This document shows positions 52,388-62,671 of a DNA stretch of 64,000 nucleotides, piece by piece. The translations under genes and the position numbers were made by a program. Source of the stretch: Colwellia maritima (GTDB taxonomy: Bacteria > Pseudomonadota > Gammaproteobacteria > Enterobacterales > Alteromonadaceae); NCBI RefSeq assembly GCF_022669015.1, contig NZ_JAKKSL010000003.1:479890-543889 (forward strand). Reading direction: 5' to 3'. How positions within the stretch are numbered: the stretch's first letter is position 1; each line of letters opens with the position of its first letter. Below the pieces are notes generated by a model, which was not told where the DNA came from, ran no database searches, and worked only from the letters and a program-made list of their open reading frames with translations.

Positions 52388-53005
52388 ATGTCTGATTACG
52401 TAATTGGCCTCACTGGTGGTATTGGTTCTGGAAAAACAACCGTTACAAATATTTTCTCGAAAATGGGTATCGATATTATTGATGCCGATATAATTGCCCG
52501 AGATGTTGTACAAAAAGGTCGCTTGACCTTAGGTTTAATTAGCGAACACTTTGGTGATCATTTCATTCTACCTAATGGTGAGCTAAATAGAGCATTACTT
52601 CGACAACAAATTTTCAGTAATAATGACGATAAATCATGGCTAAATAATTTATTACACCCATTAATTAGAGAAGAAATCACCTTACAAGCAAGCAGCTCAA
52701 AGAGTCCTTATTGTATTATTGTGGCACCACTATTAATTGAAAATGGACTAACCTCCCTAGTTAATCGTGTTTTAGTCATTGATGTCAATGAATCAACTCA
52801 GTTATCACGCACAACAGCCCGTGACAGCAACTCTGAACAGCAAGTACAGGCGATTATTAATAGTCAAGTAAGCCGGCAAGTTAGACAAGCACATGCTGAC
52901 GATATCTTATTAAATGACAGTTGTAGTATCGAAGATTTAACGCAGTCGGTTAGCCAATTACACCGACAATATTTGTTATTTTCGGCACGAGTAAACAAGC
53001 AATAG
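52388..53005 (+). CDS. coaE: CoaE, dephospho-CoA kinase
   Basis: Last step of coenzyme A synthesis. 205 residues: P-loop GLTGGIGSGKTTV, DADIIARDVVQKG, HPLIREEI and the lid region VSRQVRQAHADDILLND. Sits between pilD and zapD, the usual pilD-coaE-zapD-yacG order. Confidence 0.95.
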   Translation: MSDYVIGLTGGIGSGKTTVTNIFSKMGIDIIDADIIARDVVQKGRLTLGLISEHFGDHFILPNGELNRALLRQQIFSNNDDKSWLNNLLHPLIREEITLQASSSKSPYCIIVAPLLIENGLTSLVNRVLVIDVNESTQLSRTTARDSNSEQQVQAIINSQVSRQVRQAHADDILLNDSCSIEDLTQSVSQLHRQYLLFSARVNKQ

Positions 53006-53155
53006 TCAAATATTCCTCTTAATAATTTCTATTAAAGTGCACTAATTAAAAAGATGAACAAAAATTAAACTAAAAATAATTCGCCATTTCAATTATCTAT
53101 CGTTAATATACCTAACTAACTAAAGTAATAATTTAAGAAGTTCTGAACGCTTTTC

Positions 53156-53904
53156 ATGACAACTATATTGTATGAACACCCTCTAAATGAACGTATTCGT
53201 AATTATTTGAAACTTGAACTATTGTTTAAGCAAGTGGATAGTTGCGATGTGTCCGATATTATTGTTAGCCACCAACTTTTTTTTTTAGCGCTTTATTCGC
53301 CATTATTGATACACTCGAACGCACTGATATTCGAGGTGACTTAATTAAAGATTTAGAAAAATTACAGCATAATTTAGTCGTATGGTCTCAAGCCCCTGAT
53401 ATTGATACAACGGCTCTTGAGGATAATCTTCGTGAAACAGTCGCTTTAGTTAGTCAATTAAGAATGAACAACCAAGCATGGTTGCAGTTAAAAGAGGATG
53501 TGTTACTTGCAAGTTTAAAGCAACGTTTTGCTATTCAAGGTGGCAATTTCTGTTTTGATTTACCCCAATTACAATTTTGGTTACATCAGTCTAGACCATA
53601 CATAGAGAAGAACATTGAACGGTGGTTATCCTTACTTAAAAACATTAAACAGTCCTTAGCTTTGGTACTCAAATTTATACGATTACGCGCTGAGTTTAAG
53701 CATATTGAAACCGAAAGCGGATTTTATCAAGACAGTGGTGAAGGGCTATTGTTGTTACGTATTAAGGTTGCGCAAAGCGCACAATACTTCCCAACGATTA
53801 GTGGTAATAAATTTCGCTATTCCATCCGATTTATGTTGCCATGCGAACAACAAGGTAGACGTTATTCAAACCAAGCAACCACATTCAAATTAGCACGGTG
53901 CTGA
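53156..53904 (+). CDS. zapD: ZapD, FtsZ-associated protein (frameshifted)
   Basis: Cross-links FtsZ filaments at the division ring. N-terminal TILYEHPLNERIRNYLKLELLF matches the family start; the middle has GGNFCFDLPQLQFWLH and SGFYQDSGEG, and the end is LARC. The frame is lost in a run of ten T at 53277-53286; eleven would give LFFFSALFAIIDTLERTDIRG. Corrected length about 249 against 247 in E. coli. The region between the two open pieces (53345-53463) is coding in the restored frame. Confidence 0.93.
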
Positions 53905-54031
53905 AGTGATACCCGTTTCATTAATTAAGTGATCTATTTTATACGTAGAAAAAAATAGCTTACAGTAAAATAATACCAATTGACGTATAATCTGATGATT
54001 AACTTATAACTAACTTAGTAAAATATATATC

Positions 54032-54268
54032 ATGACTTTAAAAGTTCCTTGCCCTAACTGTGCCAAAGAAGTTGTTTGGCAAACGAGTAGTACATTTCGT
54101 CCATTTTGCAGTAAACGTTGTCAACTGATTGATTTAGGTGAATGGGCAGAAGAAAATCATAAAATTAGCCAAAGTATTCAAGGGGAAACCCCTTTAACGG
54201 AAGAAATGCTTGATGCAATGGAAGATGAGTTTGTTTTAAATAATAAGTTTTTTGTAGAGCCCGAATAA
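54032..54268 (+). CDS. yacG: YacG, zinc-binding DNA gyrase inhibitor
   Basis: Small zinc protein that binds GyrB and blocks DNA binding in E. coli. 78 residues with four cysteines, Cys7 and Cys10 (CPNC), Cys26 and Cys30 (CSKRC), then [16 protein letters not shown] and an acidic tail. Last gene of the pilD-coaE-zapD-yacG run. Convergent with mutT. Confidence 0.93.
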   Translation: MTLKVPCPNCAKEVVWQTSSTFRPFCSKRCQLIDLGEWAEENHKISQSIQGETPLTEEMLDAMEDEFVLNNKFFVEPE

Positions 54269-54283
54269 AAAGACAGTAACTAA

Positions 54284-54710
54284 TTATGAGTGACGAGAGA
54301 TGAGTTTTTTAATAATCTCGTCGTTCGCTTTAGGAAACTCTAACGTTTGTAACTCATCAAGAGAAAACCAAACCTTCTTCCTGCCCTTCTTGAGCTGAAG
54401 GCTCACCAATAAAATTATCTACAATAAACACATCGAGACAAACGTTTTTATCTTCGCCATTCTTCTCAACATAAATATGTTTAATAGTCGTTAAAGGTAA
54501 GCAAGTTAATACGTCGATATTCACTTCTTCTTTAAGCTCTCTAGCAAGGGCTTGTGCAACACTTTCGTCTTTTTCTACCTTACCACCAGGAAACTCCCAC
54601 TTCCCCCCTTGATGAGCGTTCATAAGGCGTTTAGTAAGAAAATACTGAGTAAGTTCTTGGTCGTCGGTAGACATAATCACACCAACAGCTACATGAATGG
54701 TTTTAGACAT
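54284..54710 (-). CDS. mutT: MutT, 8-oxo-dGTP diphosphatase (frameshifted)
   Basis: Removes oxidised dGTP from the nucleotide pool. Nudix box GGKVEKDESVAQALARELKEEV is complete apart from normal variation (Gly, Glu, Arg-Glu-x-x-Glu-Glu). As read, the frame stops at 54357. One extra G near 54368-54375 explains it: the other frame reads VWFSLDELQTLEFPKANDEIIKK to TAA 54284. Corrected length about 141. Sits between yacG and secA as in many gammaproteobacteria. Confidence 0.9.
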
Positions 54711-54859
54711 AAGAAATCACGTTAAAAATTTCGAAAATATACGGTTAGAATGTTTGATAGCATCAACTAGATGTTACAAAGCTATAATGAAGACTCTGGA
54801 ATCGGCTTGCACGAGTCGTTTCTTTAATAAGATTCAACCCGCGCTTCATCATTTAATCT

Positions 54860-57568
54860 CTATGACAATTTACCATGACATTGTTTATATTTTTTCCCTG
54901 AACCACAAGGGCAAGGTTCATTACGTCCCACTCGTGGCATTTGAGGCTTGGTTTCTAGGCTATCCGCACTTTGGTCTTGGAATTCAGCAGGTACTTCAGC
55001 TTTTCTGTGCTGCTCTTCTACCGCTTCAACATCAGACTCAGCCTGAATTTGTACTTTAGATAAGATACCTACCACGTCATATTTTAAGTTATCTAACATT
55101 TCTGTGAATAACTCAAAAGATTCTCGTTTGTACTCTTGTTTAGGGTTTTTCTGAGCATGCGCACGTAAACCAATCCCTTGACGTAAATGATCCATTGCAG
55201 CTAAATGCTCTTTCCAATGTGAATCTAAGCTTTGTAACATTACCGCTTTTTCAAATTGGCGAAGCACATCAGCACCAACAATTTCTTCTTTATCTTTATA
55301 AGCTTGTTCAAACTCAGCAACAATTCTTTCGCGAACACTTTCTTCGTGTAGTTTTTTGTCTTCGTCTAACCATTGTGCAATGGGCAAGCTTGTATTGAAC
55401 TCACCTTTAAGCTGTTCTTCTAAACCTGCTACATTCCACATTTCAACTAATGATTGTGATGGAATATGTTGACTGATCACACTATTAATGACATCAGCTC
55501 TGATATTATTAACAACTTCACCAATATCTGGTTCATCAAGTAATTCATTGCGTTGTTCATAAATAACACCACGTTGATCATTAGCAACATCGTCATACTC
55601 TAACAACTGTTTACGCATATCAAAATTACGTCCTTCAACCTTACGTTGCGCATTTTCAATACTACGAGTTACCCATGGATGTTCAATTGCCTCGCCACGT
55701 TCCATGCCTAATTTACGCATCATATTTGAAATACGTTCTGAGGCGAAAATACGCATTAAAGAATCTTCCATTGAAAGGTAGAAACGGGTTGCACCAGGAT
55801 CCCCTTGACGACCTGAACGACCTCGTAACTGATTATCAATACGACGTGATTCATGGCGTTCAGTCGCAACAATTTTTAAACCACCCAGTTCTAACACACG
55901 CTCATGATCAATTTTCCATTGGGCTTTTAATTTTTCAATTTGCTCTTCTGTTGGCTGTTTGTTGCCTTTCGATAAATCATCAATTGCAGCATTCAAATTA
56001 CCGCCAAGCACAATATCGGTACCACGACCTGCCATGTTAGTTGCAATAGTTACCGCAAACTCTTTACCTGCATCAGCAACAATTTCAGCTTCTTGAGCAT
56101 GAAACTTAGCATTTAATACTTTATGTTTTATTTTTTCTTTCTTTAAAAGATTTGATAAAAATTCTGACGTTTCAATAGAGATAGTACCAACCAAAACTGG
56201 TTGTCCGCGTTTTACGCAGTCTTTAATATCTTCTAAAATTGCTTCAAATTTTTCTTCTGCTGTTAGGTAAATCAAATCAGACATATCATTACGAATCATA
56301 GGTCGATGCGTTGGTACAATAACCGTTTCTAACCCATAGATATGTTGAAATTCAAATGCTTCAGTATCTGCTGTACCTGTCATACCTGACAATTTGTCAT
56401 AAATTCTAAAGAAGTTTTGAAAAGTGATAGAAGCAAGCGTTTGGTTTTCATTTTGAATTCTTACCCCTTCTTTTGCTTCTACAGCTTGGTGTAATCCTTC
56501 AGACCAACGACGACCTTCCATTGTACGACCCGTATGTTCGTCAACAATGATGATTTCATCGTCTTTAACAATATAATCGACGTCTTTTTGAAATAGTTTA
56601 TGGGCACGTAATGCCGCCATAACATGATGTAATAAAGTAATATTTGAGGCCGAAAATAAAGTATCACCTTCTTGTAACAAACCTCGTTCGCACATAATTT
56701 CTTCAATGCGAATTTGACCACGTTCTGTTAAATAAATTTGTTTTGCTTTTTCATCAATAGTGAAGTCACCTTCAACAAATCCTTCTGACTGACCTGTTTC
56801 TTGATCTTTATCTTCTTCACTTTGTACTTCAAGTACTGGCACGATTGTATTGATATTTTTATACAGTTCAGAGCTGTCTTCGGCTTGACCCGAAATAATG
56901 AGCGGTGTACGAGCTTCATCAATTAAAATTGAATCCACTTCATCGATAATAGCAAAACTTAATTTCTTTTGGGTACGCTCTTCTGGTGAAAACACCATAT
57001 TGTCACGTAAATAATCAAAGCCAAATTCGTTATTGGTACCATAGGTGATATCTGCTTGATAGGCGGCTTGCTTATCTTGTGGTGCCATACCGGCAATATT
57101 GCAACCAACCGTTAATCCTAAAAATTCAAATAATGGTCGACTCCAATCTGCATCACGTGTTGCAAGGTAGTCATTCACTGTTATCACGTGAACGCCATTC
57201 CCGGTTAGGGCATTTAAGTAAGAAGGAAGTGAGGCGGTTAAGGTTTTACCTTCACCGGTACGCATTTCAGCAATTTTACCGTCGTTTAGTACCATGCCAC
57301 CGATCATTTGTACATCAAAGTGGCGCATACCAAAAACGCGTTTACTGGCTTCTCGTACCACAGCAAATGCTTCAGGAAGAATAGTGTTTAATGTTTCGTT
57401 ATTGCTCAAACGCTCTTTAAATTCGCTTGTTTTCGCTTTTAACTCTTCATCAGTCAGCGCTTCAAGGATTGGCTCTAAAGCGTTTATTTTTTTTACTTCT
57501 TTAGTCATTTGTTTGATTAATCTATCATTACGACTACCGAACATTTTTGTTAACAATTTTACGAACAT
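54860..57568 (-). CDS. secA: SecA, preprotein translocase ATPase
   Basis: Motor that pushes unfolded proteins through SecYEG. 902 residues from ATG 57568 ([16 protein letters not shown]), against 901 in E. coli; 13 further in-frame codons upstream look non-coding. Motifs: [17 protein letters not shown] (Walker A), [20 protein letters not shown] (DEAD), preprotein cross-linking domain, [22 protein letters not shown], and the C-terminal zinc site [14 protein letters not shown]. The longest intact gene in the window, free of indels. Confidence 0.97.
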   Translation of the reverse strand: MFVKLLTKMFGSRNDRLIKQMTKEVKKINALEPILEALTDEELKAKTSEFKERLSNNETLNTILPEAFAVVREASKRVFGMRHFDVQMIGGMVLNDGKIAEMRTGEGKTLTASLPSYLNALTGNGVHVITVNDYLATRDADWSRPLFEFLGLTVGCNIAGMAPQDKQAAYQADITYGTNNEFGFDYLRDNMVFSPEERTQKKLSFAIIDEVDSILIDEARTPLIISGQAEDSSELYKNINTIVPVLEVQSEEDKDQETGQSEGFVEGDFTIDEKAKQIYLTERGQIRIEEIMCERGLLQEGDTLFSASNITLLHHVMAALRAHKLFQKDVDYIVKDDEIIIVDEHTGRTMEGRRWSEGLHQAVEAKEGVRIQNENQTLASITFQNFFRIYDKLSGMTGTADTEAFEFQHIYGLETVIVPTHRPMIRNDMSDLIYLTAEEKFEAILEDIKDCVKRGQPVLVGTISIETSEFLSNLLKKEKIKHKVLNAKFHAQEAEIVADAGKEFAVTIATNMAGRGTDIVLGGNLNAAIDDLSKGNKQPTEEQIEKLKAQWKIDHERVLELGGLKIVATERHESRRIDNQLRGRSGRQGDPGATRFYLSMEDSLMRIFASERISNMMRKLGMERGEAIEHPWVTRSIENAQRKVEGRNFDMRKQLLEYDDVANDQRGVIYEQRNELLDEPDIGEVVNNIRADVINSVISQHIPSQSLVEMWNVAGLEEQLKGEFNTSLPIAQWLDEDKKLHEESVRERIVAEFEQAYKDKEEIVGADVLRQFEKAVMLQSLDSHWKEHLAAMDHLRQGIGLRAHAQKNPKQEYKRESFELFTEMLDNLKYDVVGILSKVQIQAESDVEAVEEQHRKAEVPAEFQDQSADSLETKPQMPRVGRNEPCPCGSGKKYKQCHGKLS

Positions 57569-57679
57569 CTTATTAAACCATTTTGTGAAATTTAGTGTTC
57601 TACCCAATTTAGTACACTAAAGTGATTAATTATTATTGTAGTTTTGTCGCAGTATACGTGCGCTCTACACCTATTCTTA

Positions 57680-58633
57680 TTACTTCGCTTTGCGATAAAC
57701 AAATTTAAGCGGGTTAATTTGTTTATTATTATGCAAAATTTCATAATGAACATGCGGCCCTGTTGAGCGCCCAGTACTGCCCATTTTTGCTATTATTTGT
57801 CCTTTTGTTACAACATCTCCCACTGCCACAAGTAATTTTTTGTTATGTGCATAACGTGTTTTCAAGCCATCGCCATGGTTAATTTCAATTAACTGACCAT
57901 AACCATGTCTCTCATCTGACCAACTGACAATACCTGCAGCCGTCGCAATGATATCTCCATCTTCTTTGCCGCCAAAGTCTATCCCTTTATGCATAGTCGC
58001 TCGACCATTAAAAGGGTCTTTACGTACACCAAAATAAGAGGATAACCAACCTTTAGTAATAGGACGGCCTGACAAATAGCGTGTGTTCTCTATATGGTGA
58101 CCCAATATCAAAGATTCAAGCATGTGTAGTTGATTTTCTTCATGATTAAGTGAACCTTCCAACTCTGTAATTTCTGTAAGTAGTTGAGTAAAAGACTTTT
58201 TACTACTTTCACTCGTACCAGATGAAGGACCACCACTGGGCGGGAGTTTGGAAAAATTAAACTCTTGCTCCGGTATGTTTGCATTGTCAGCTAAGCGTTC
58301 ACCTAACGCATTCAACCGTAATACATGACTTTGTAACTCAGCCAGTTTAACTGTTAATGCGGTAACTTGTTGATTTTTTGCATCACTTCTAGTTGAATGA
58401 ACAGCATTGTTTTCAACGATATTGATAACATTACCTTCATTACTAGGTAAGGCTGCTGTACCACTTGTAAAATAACCACTCTCTTGCATTGGTTTTTCAT
58501 CCATTGAAAAGAGTAAATGAATAATACCCCCTGATACTAGGGAAAAAATCAACACTGCAGAAAGCCAATGCAACTTATTTAGACGCATTGAAAATCTTAC
58601 ATTCTTTCCACGGTACAGTAGTGTTAAACTCAT
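57680..58633 (-). CDS. M23-family peptidoglycan metallopeptidase
   Basis: Probable LytM-type endopeptidase or division-associated M23 protein anchored in the inner membrane. 317 residues: short cytoplasmic N-terminus (SLTLLYRGKNVRFSMR), one membrane helix (about 26-46), a coiled-coil-like stretch (QQVTALTVKLAELQSHVLRL), then a C-terminal M23 domain with KGIDFGG (His just before) and the GPHVHYEIL motif. Both zinc-ligand motifs are present, so it should be active. Upstream of secA on the same strand, where many Alteromonadales carry such a gene. The 5' end overlaps the opposite-strand region before DUF721. Confidence 0.88.
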   Translation of the reverse strand: MSLTLLYRGKNVRFSMRLNKLHWLSAVLIFSLVSGGIIHLLFSMDEKPMQESGYFTSGTAALPSNEGNVINIVENNAVHSTRSDAKNQQVTALTVKLAELQSHVLRLNALGERLADNANIPEQEFNFSKLPPSGGPSSGTSESSKKSFTQLLTEITELEGSLNHEENQLHMLESLILGHHIENTRYLSGRPITKGWLSSYFGVRKDPFNGRATMHKGIDFGGKEDGDIIATAAGIVSWSDERHGYGQLIEINHGDGLKTRYAHNKKLLVAVGDVVTKGQIIAKMGSTGRSTGPHVHYEILHNNKQINPLKFVYRKAK

Positions 58634-58671
58634 ATATATTTCTAGTTAAGGTTATTATTAACGGTACCCAT

Positions 58672-59211
58672 ATGGCACGTAGACCTAAATTGCCAAAAGA
58701 TATGTCGACCCTTTTCAATTCGACGACAGGCACTTTGGCACAAATTCAGTCAAAAACCAACTCTTTGAATTTGTTGTCAGACATTGTACGACAAATATGC
58801 CCTGACCTGCCAGAAGATGCGTTCAAAATTGCCAATTTTATGCAATCTACCTTAATTATTGAGGTGAAATCCCCTGTTTGGGGACAGAGATTGCAATTTG
58901 AGCGCAATATAATTTGCAAAGCGTTGATCAAACAAACCCAAGGACAATTTTCTCAAATTGAGATTAAAGTCAATCCTCAAGGGCACAGACAAATGCCTAA
59001 CCAACAGACCTATCAACCTATAATGACGACAAATATTGCGGCTTCAACTAATTTATCTTCAAATAGCACCTATGAAGCAAAAATAGGCTCTGTGCAAAGT
59101 ATGTCTAATAAAACTGCCTCGCATTTATTAGAAATTGCTAAAAATGCGCCAACAGGATTAAAAGAAAAATTAGAAAAACTCGCGGCTAATGCTTTAAATA
59201 ACAAAAAGTAA
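58672..59211 (+). CDS. DUF721-family protein
   Basis: 179 residues from ATG 58672 (MARRPKLPKDM). The N-terminal half follows the DUF721 pattern: a Leu-rich helix, LSDIVRQICPDLP, then a beta strand region with LIIEVKSPVWGQRLQFERNIICKAL in pieces. The Asn/Gln/Ser-rich second half looks disordered and ends with a helix (GLKEKLEKLAANAL). Family function is unknown. Divergent from the M23 peptidase and normally next to secA and lpxC. Confidence 0.8.
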   Translation: MARRPKLPKDMSTLFNSTTGTLAQIQSKTNSLNLLSDIVRQICPDLPEDAFKIANFMQSTLIIEVKSPVWGQRLQFERNIICKALIKQTQGQFSQIEIKVNPQGHRQMPNQQTYQPIMTTNIAASTNLSSNSTYEAKIGSVQSMSNKTASHLLEIAKNAPTGLKEKLEKLAANALNNKK

Positions 59212-59217
59212 AGATCA

Positions 59218-59243
59218 AAAAACCGAGACAAAGCTCGGTTTTT
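59218..59243 (+). terminator. Terminator after the DUF721 gene
   Basis: Ten-base stem (59218-59227 with 59234-59243), AAAAACCGAG against its complement, loop ACAAAG, ending in a T-run. The IS element begins nine bases later. Confidence 0.8.
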
Positions 59244-59251
59244 ATTAGTTA

Positions 59252-59269
59252 ACCTCAGATCTGCTTAAG
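59252..59269 (+). repeat. IS982 left terminal inverted repeat
   Basis: Left end, beginning ACCTCAGATC. The transposase stop codon (59265-59267) lies inside it, so the coding sequence runs into the end of the element. Confidence 0.75.
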
Positions 59270-60149
59270 CAACGGCCATAGAGTTTAGTTCTACATCACT
59301 GATATTAAGAGAAGGCTTATCTTTCTTTAAGCAGTAAGCCACTAATCCCGCGAGTAAATTGAGCATAAAACCATTAACACTACGATGTCTTGAGTGTTCG
59401 ATAAACGAAATATTCTTTAATTGGTCATTTATGGTCTCAATAATAAATCGTTTTGAAAGCATGGCTCTATCCCATAATGACATCGCTTTTGCTTTCATAT
59501 TTTTTCTAACAGTGGTGATCAGTGTCACACCTTTATCAAACAAATCGGCCGCTAAAGCTTTACTTAAATATCCTTTATCACCATATAATTTATCTGGTAA
59601 ATGTTCTGCTAACTCACTAACTGGTTGAGTATCATGAACATTGCCACTAGTCACTTTAGCTGCCACTATTTCACCGAGGTGGTTTACTACTAAATGGAGT
59701 TTGAAGCCATAGAACCACCCCATAGTACCTTTACCTCGTTGGGCAACACCTTTAAATGTTTTATGCCTTGGAATACGAATATTATGACAGACTTTTATTG
59801 ATGTTGAATCAATAAATTCAATGCCTGTAGGCTTTCCTTTAAGTGTTGAAAAGTAAGCACACATTGGCGCAATAATCCGGGGCATGACAGCTAGGAAACG
59901 TGTATAACTCAGTAAGTTTGGAAAGGCGTCTTTATAAAAAGCGGATACATGGCCGAGGTAATAATTTTTAAAATCACGATAATGTGACATGTGAAAACCA
60001 ATCACTATTGTCATAATTTCACTGGTGGTCATATGCCCTGTTCGTTGACGTTTTTTGGTTCCGTCTTCCAGTAATTGTTTTTGCCATTGCGGAATAAATA
60101 TTTTGCAAAAGTCATCGACATCGCAATACAATTCAACTAAATTCTTCAT
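59265..60149 (-). CDS. IS982-family transposase
   Basis: DDE transposase. 294 residues: helical N-terminal DNA-binding region (TSEIMTIVIGFHMSHYRDFKNYY in pieces), catalytic domain with first Asp in GIEFIDSTSI, second in DKLYGDKGYLS, and a late Glu in IETINDQLKNI. GFKLHLVVNHLGEIV between them is typical of the family. GGAACAGGC just before ATG 60149 is the ribosome binding site and lies in one arm of an inverted repeat. The frame is intact, so the enzyme is probably active. Confidence 0.9.
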   Translation of the reverse strand: MKNLVELYCDVDDFCKIFIPQWQKQLLEDGTKKRQRTGHMTTSEIMTIVIGFHMSHYRDFKNYYLGHVSAFYKDAFPNLLSYTRFLAVMPRIIAPMCAYFSTLKGKPTGIEFIDSTSIKVCHNIRIPRHKTFKGVAQRGKGTMGWFYGFKLHLVVNHLGEIVAAKVTSGNVHDTQPVSELAEHLPDKLYGDKGYLSKALAADLFDKGVTLITTVRKNMKAKAMSLWDRAMLSKRFIIETINDQLKNISFIEHSRHRSVNGFMLNLLAGLVAYCLKKDKPSLNISDVELNSMAVA

Positions 60150-60208
60150 GCCTGTTCCTTGTGTGATTGAATGTTTCTTGGTCGAAAGATCTGATCACGG
60201 AACAGGCA
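60149..60208 (-). promoter_or_regulatory. Inverted repeat that would mask the transposase ribosome binding site
   Basis: TGCCTGTTCC (60149-60158 on the plus strand) and GGAACAGGCA (60199-60208) are perfect ten-base complements 40 bases apart. In the transposase mRNA the arm nearest the gene contains GGA and the first base of the ATG. A transcript reading in from outside would fold the start site away. A weak TTGAAC (60213-60218) and TCAGAT (60189-60194) pair, 18 bases apart, could start transcripts after the far arm. Confidence 0.5.
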
Positions 60209-60222
60209 ATTAGTTCAATTTT

Positions 60223-60240
60223 CTTAAACAAGATTCAGGT
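60223..60240 (-). repeat. IS982 right terminal inverted repeat
   Basis: Right end; read inward on the minus strand it begins ACCTGAATCTTG, matching the left end with a small gap. It is followed directly by the second TAGTTA copy. Confidence 0.75.
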
Positions 60241-60270
60241 TAGTTATTATTGCCTATTACAAATGAAAAA

Positions 60271-61191
60271 CTAAAAAGCAGCCGCATTAATTTCTTGATA
60301 TTCTATGGGTGATGTTAACTTATCATCTTCATAAGTTACCCATTCCCATGCATCTTCTTGTTTAAAGACTTCTCTAAGCAACATATTATTAAGACCGTGA
60401 CCCGATTTAAATGCGTTAAATTCGCCTAATATACTCGCACTTCCCATGTATAGGTCACCAATAGCATCGAGTATTTTATGCTTTACAAATTCATCATCGT
60501 AACGTAATTCATTTTTGTTTAACATGCGATATTCGTCCAGTACAATCGCATTTTCTAAGCTTCCACCTAACGCAAGATTATGAGAACGGAGAAACTCAAT
60601 ATCTTTCATAAAGCCAAAGGTACGGGCGCGGCTAATTTCTTTAATAAAAGAACAGCCGGAAAAGTCCATACTCATGGTTTGGCAGGTATTGGCAATAACA
60701 GGATGATTAAATTCAATGGAAAAATTGACTCTAAAGCCTTCAAAAGGGAGTAACTCTGCCCATTTATCGCCTTCTTCAACACGTATTGCTTTCTTGATTC
60801 GAATGAACCTTTTGGCGGCATCTTGTGTTTCAATACCAACAGATTCGATTAAGTAGACAAAAGGTAACGCACTACCATCCATAATAGGTATTTCAGGCGC
60901 ATCAACATCAATAATAAGATTATCAATTCCCAAACCGGCTACAGCTGATAACAAATGTTCAACAGTAGACACTTTCACTTGTTGTTCATTTACCAAACAC
61001 GTACACAAAGTTGTTTCACCCACAGCGTCTGGTGTCGCTTTGATGTCAACTACAGGGTCAAGATCAATACGGCGAAATATAATCCCCGTATTGGCCGGTG
61101 CAGGACGGAGAGTGACCTGTACCTTTTCACCTTTATGCAAACCAACACCTACGGTTGATACGCTTGTTTTTAGTGTACGTTGCTTAATCAT
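60271..61191 (-). CDS. lpxC: LpxC, UDP-3-O-acyl-GlcNAc deacetylase
   Basis: Zinc-dependent, committed step of lipid A synthesis. 306 residues (E. coli 305). Motifs: [21 protein letters not shown], the zinc-binding [23 protein letters not shown], and [13 protein letters not shown] with the second zinc histidine. In E. coli the C-terminal tail signals degradation by FtsH; here it ends INAAAF. The IS insertion is 30 bases past the stop. 190 bases from ftsZ. Confidence 0.96.
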   Translation of the reverse strand: MIKQRTLKTSVSTVGVGLHKGEKVQVTLRPAPANTGIIFRRIDLDPVVDIKATPDAVGETTLCTCLVNEQQVKVSTVEHLLSAVAGLGIDNLIIDVDAPEIPIMDGSALPFVYLIESVGIETQDAAKRFIRIKKAIRVEEGDKWAELLPFEGFRVNFSIEFNHPVIANTCQTMSMDFSGCSFIKEISRARTFGFMKDIEFLRSHNLALGGSLENAIVLDEYRMLNKNELRYDDEFVKHKILDAIGDLYMGSASILGEFNAFKSGHGLNNMLLREVFKQEDAWEWVTYEDDKLTSPIEYQEINAAAF

Positions 61192-61381
61192 ACAACCTCG
61201 CTTGTTTTGCTTTTTGCTTGTGGGTCAATTACCTAGACGAGCGTAACTACTGTCGCGCCTAAAAAATTAACAGCACAGATTAGGCCACATTTGAGTGGGC
61301 GCATAATATAACAAAAAAATGCAACTAATTCAATTTACTATTTATGTTGTGTTAATGCTCTGATACCAATATTGTCCATAA

Positions 61382-62545
61382 CTAGTCCGCTTGCTTTCGC
61401 AAAAATGCCGGTATATCTAAATAATTATCTAAATCTGCATGAGTAACTTTTTGAACATTGCTATCAGTCATCGCAATTGACTCAGTATTGATTTCAGCTT
61501 GTGGTGCGGCAGCTGAAGTATAATCAGAACCAACTACACGTTGTTCTACTACAGGTGTTGGATTAACTAACGTTATATCTGGCTTACATTCTGCACCAAT
61601 ACCTGTTGCAACAACAGTAACACGAAGCTCTTCAGTCATTTCTGGGTCAATTACAGCACCCACAACAACAGTTGCGTTTTCACTCGCAAACGCTTTTACT
61701 GCATTACCAACGGTTTCAAATTCATCAATACTGATATCCATACCTGCGGTGATATTAACTAAAATTCCACGAGCACCCGCTAAATCTACATCTTCAAGTA
61801 ATGGACTTGAAATAGCAGCTTCAGCAGCTTCTTCGGCTCGATCTGGACCTGAAGCAATACCTGAACCCATCATTGCAGTTCCCATTTCAGACATTACTGT
61901 CCGTACATCAGCAAAATCGACGTTAATTAAACCTGGTCGAGTAATAAGCTCTGCAATACCTTGTACAGCACCAAGTAAAACATTATTAGCCGCTTTAAAT
62001 GCGTCTAACAAACTTGTTCCTGGACCTAATACTTTTAATAATTTTTCATTAGGAATAGTAATTAATGAATCAACACTTTTCGCTAGTGCTTCAATGCCTT
62101 GCTCTGCGTAGTTCATCCGTTTTTTACCTTCAAATGGGAAAGGTTTTGTCACAACAGCAACGGTTAATATTCCCATTTCTTTGGCTATTTCAGCAACCAC
62201 TGGTGCAGCACCTGTTCCTGTACCGCCCCCCATACCTGCCGCAATAAACACCATGTCGGCACCACGTAAAGTTTCCATGATTTTTTCACGGTCTTCTTCA
62301 GCAGCTTGACGGCCAATATTAGGATTAGCGCCTGCGCCTAAACCTTTAGTGACATCTGCCCCTAGTTGTAAAGTAACATTGGCTGAGGAATTACGTAAGG
62401 CTTGTGAATCTGTATTCGCCGTTGTAAATTCAACCCCTTCAATCGTTTGGCATACCATGTGTTCGACAGCATTACCGCCACCACCGCCAATACCAATGAC
62501 TTTAATCACCGCTTCTTCGTTATGATCTTCCATCAATTCAAACAT
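61382..62545 (-). CDS. ftsZ: FtsZ, cell-division tubulin homologue
   Basis: Polymerising GTPase that forms the Z ring. 387 residues: GTP-binding [15 protein letters not shown] loop (here [14 protein letters not shown]), the tubulin signature [16 protein letters not shown]7-loop [11 protein letters not shown], a variable linker, and the conserved C-terminal peptide [12 protein letters not shown] that binds FtsA, ZipA and ZapD. Starts [12 protein letters not shown] at 62545; GGAGAG upstream. Confidence 0.97.
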   Translation of the reverse strand: MFELMEDHNEEAVIKVIGIGGGGGNAVEHMVCQTIEGVEFTTANTDSQALRNSSANVTLQLGADVTKGLGAGANPNIGRQAAEEDREKIMETLRGADMVFIAAGMGGGTGTGAAPVVAEIAKEMGILTVAVVTKPFPFEGKKRMNYAEQGIEALAKSVDSLITIPNEKLLKVLGPGTSLLDAFKAANNVLLGAVQGIAELITRPGLINVDFADVRTVMSEMGTAMMGSGIASGPDRAEEAAEAAISSPLLEDVDLAGARGILVNITAGMDISIDEFETVGNAVKAFASENATVVVGAVIDPEMTEELRVTVVATGIGAECKPDITLVNPTPVVEQRVVGSDYTSAAAPQAEINTESIAMTDSNVQKVTHADLDNYLDIPAFLRKQAD

Positions 62546-62671
62546 TTTCTCTCTCCGTTTTTTACTAAATTCGTCAGAATAAATTCTGACCTACAAAACA
62601 ATGTTTACACAACTATTCAATCTATTAATTGTTACTGATAAATAGGTAATAACATTGCAAATTGATATCCG

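Larger units (their letters stand above)
59252..60240 (-). mobile_element. Complete IS982-family insertion sequence, 989 bp
   Basis: Bounded by imperfect inverted ends that both begin ACCT (reading inward: ACCTCAGATCTGCTTAAG on the left, ACCTGAATCTTGTTTAAG on the right; about 15 matches with gaps). The flanking bases TAGTTA at 59246-59251 and 60241-60246 are an exact six-base target duplication. It carries one transposase on the minus strand. Position in a convergent gap between terminator and lpxC means no gene is broken. The intact reading frame and exact duplication suggest a recent insertion. Confidence 0.88.

Noticed and set aside
54697..57384. Plus-strand openings across secA
   Set aside because: All are shadows of the intact 902-residue SecA frame.
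59252..60240. IS element as carrier of a passenger gene or part of a larger island
   Set aside because: The 989 bp are filled by one transposase and its ends; genes on both sides are the usual core neighbours.
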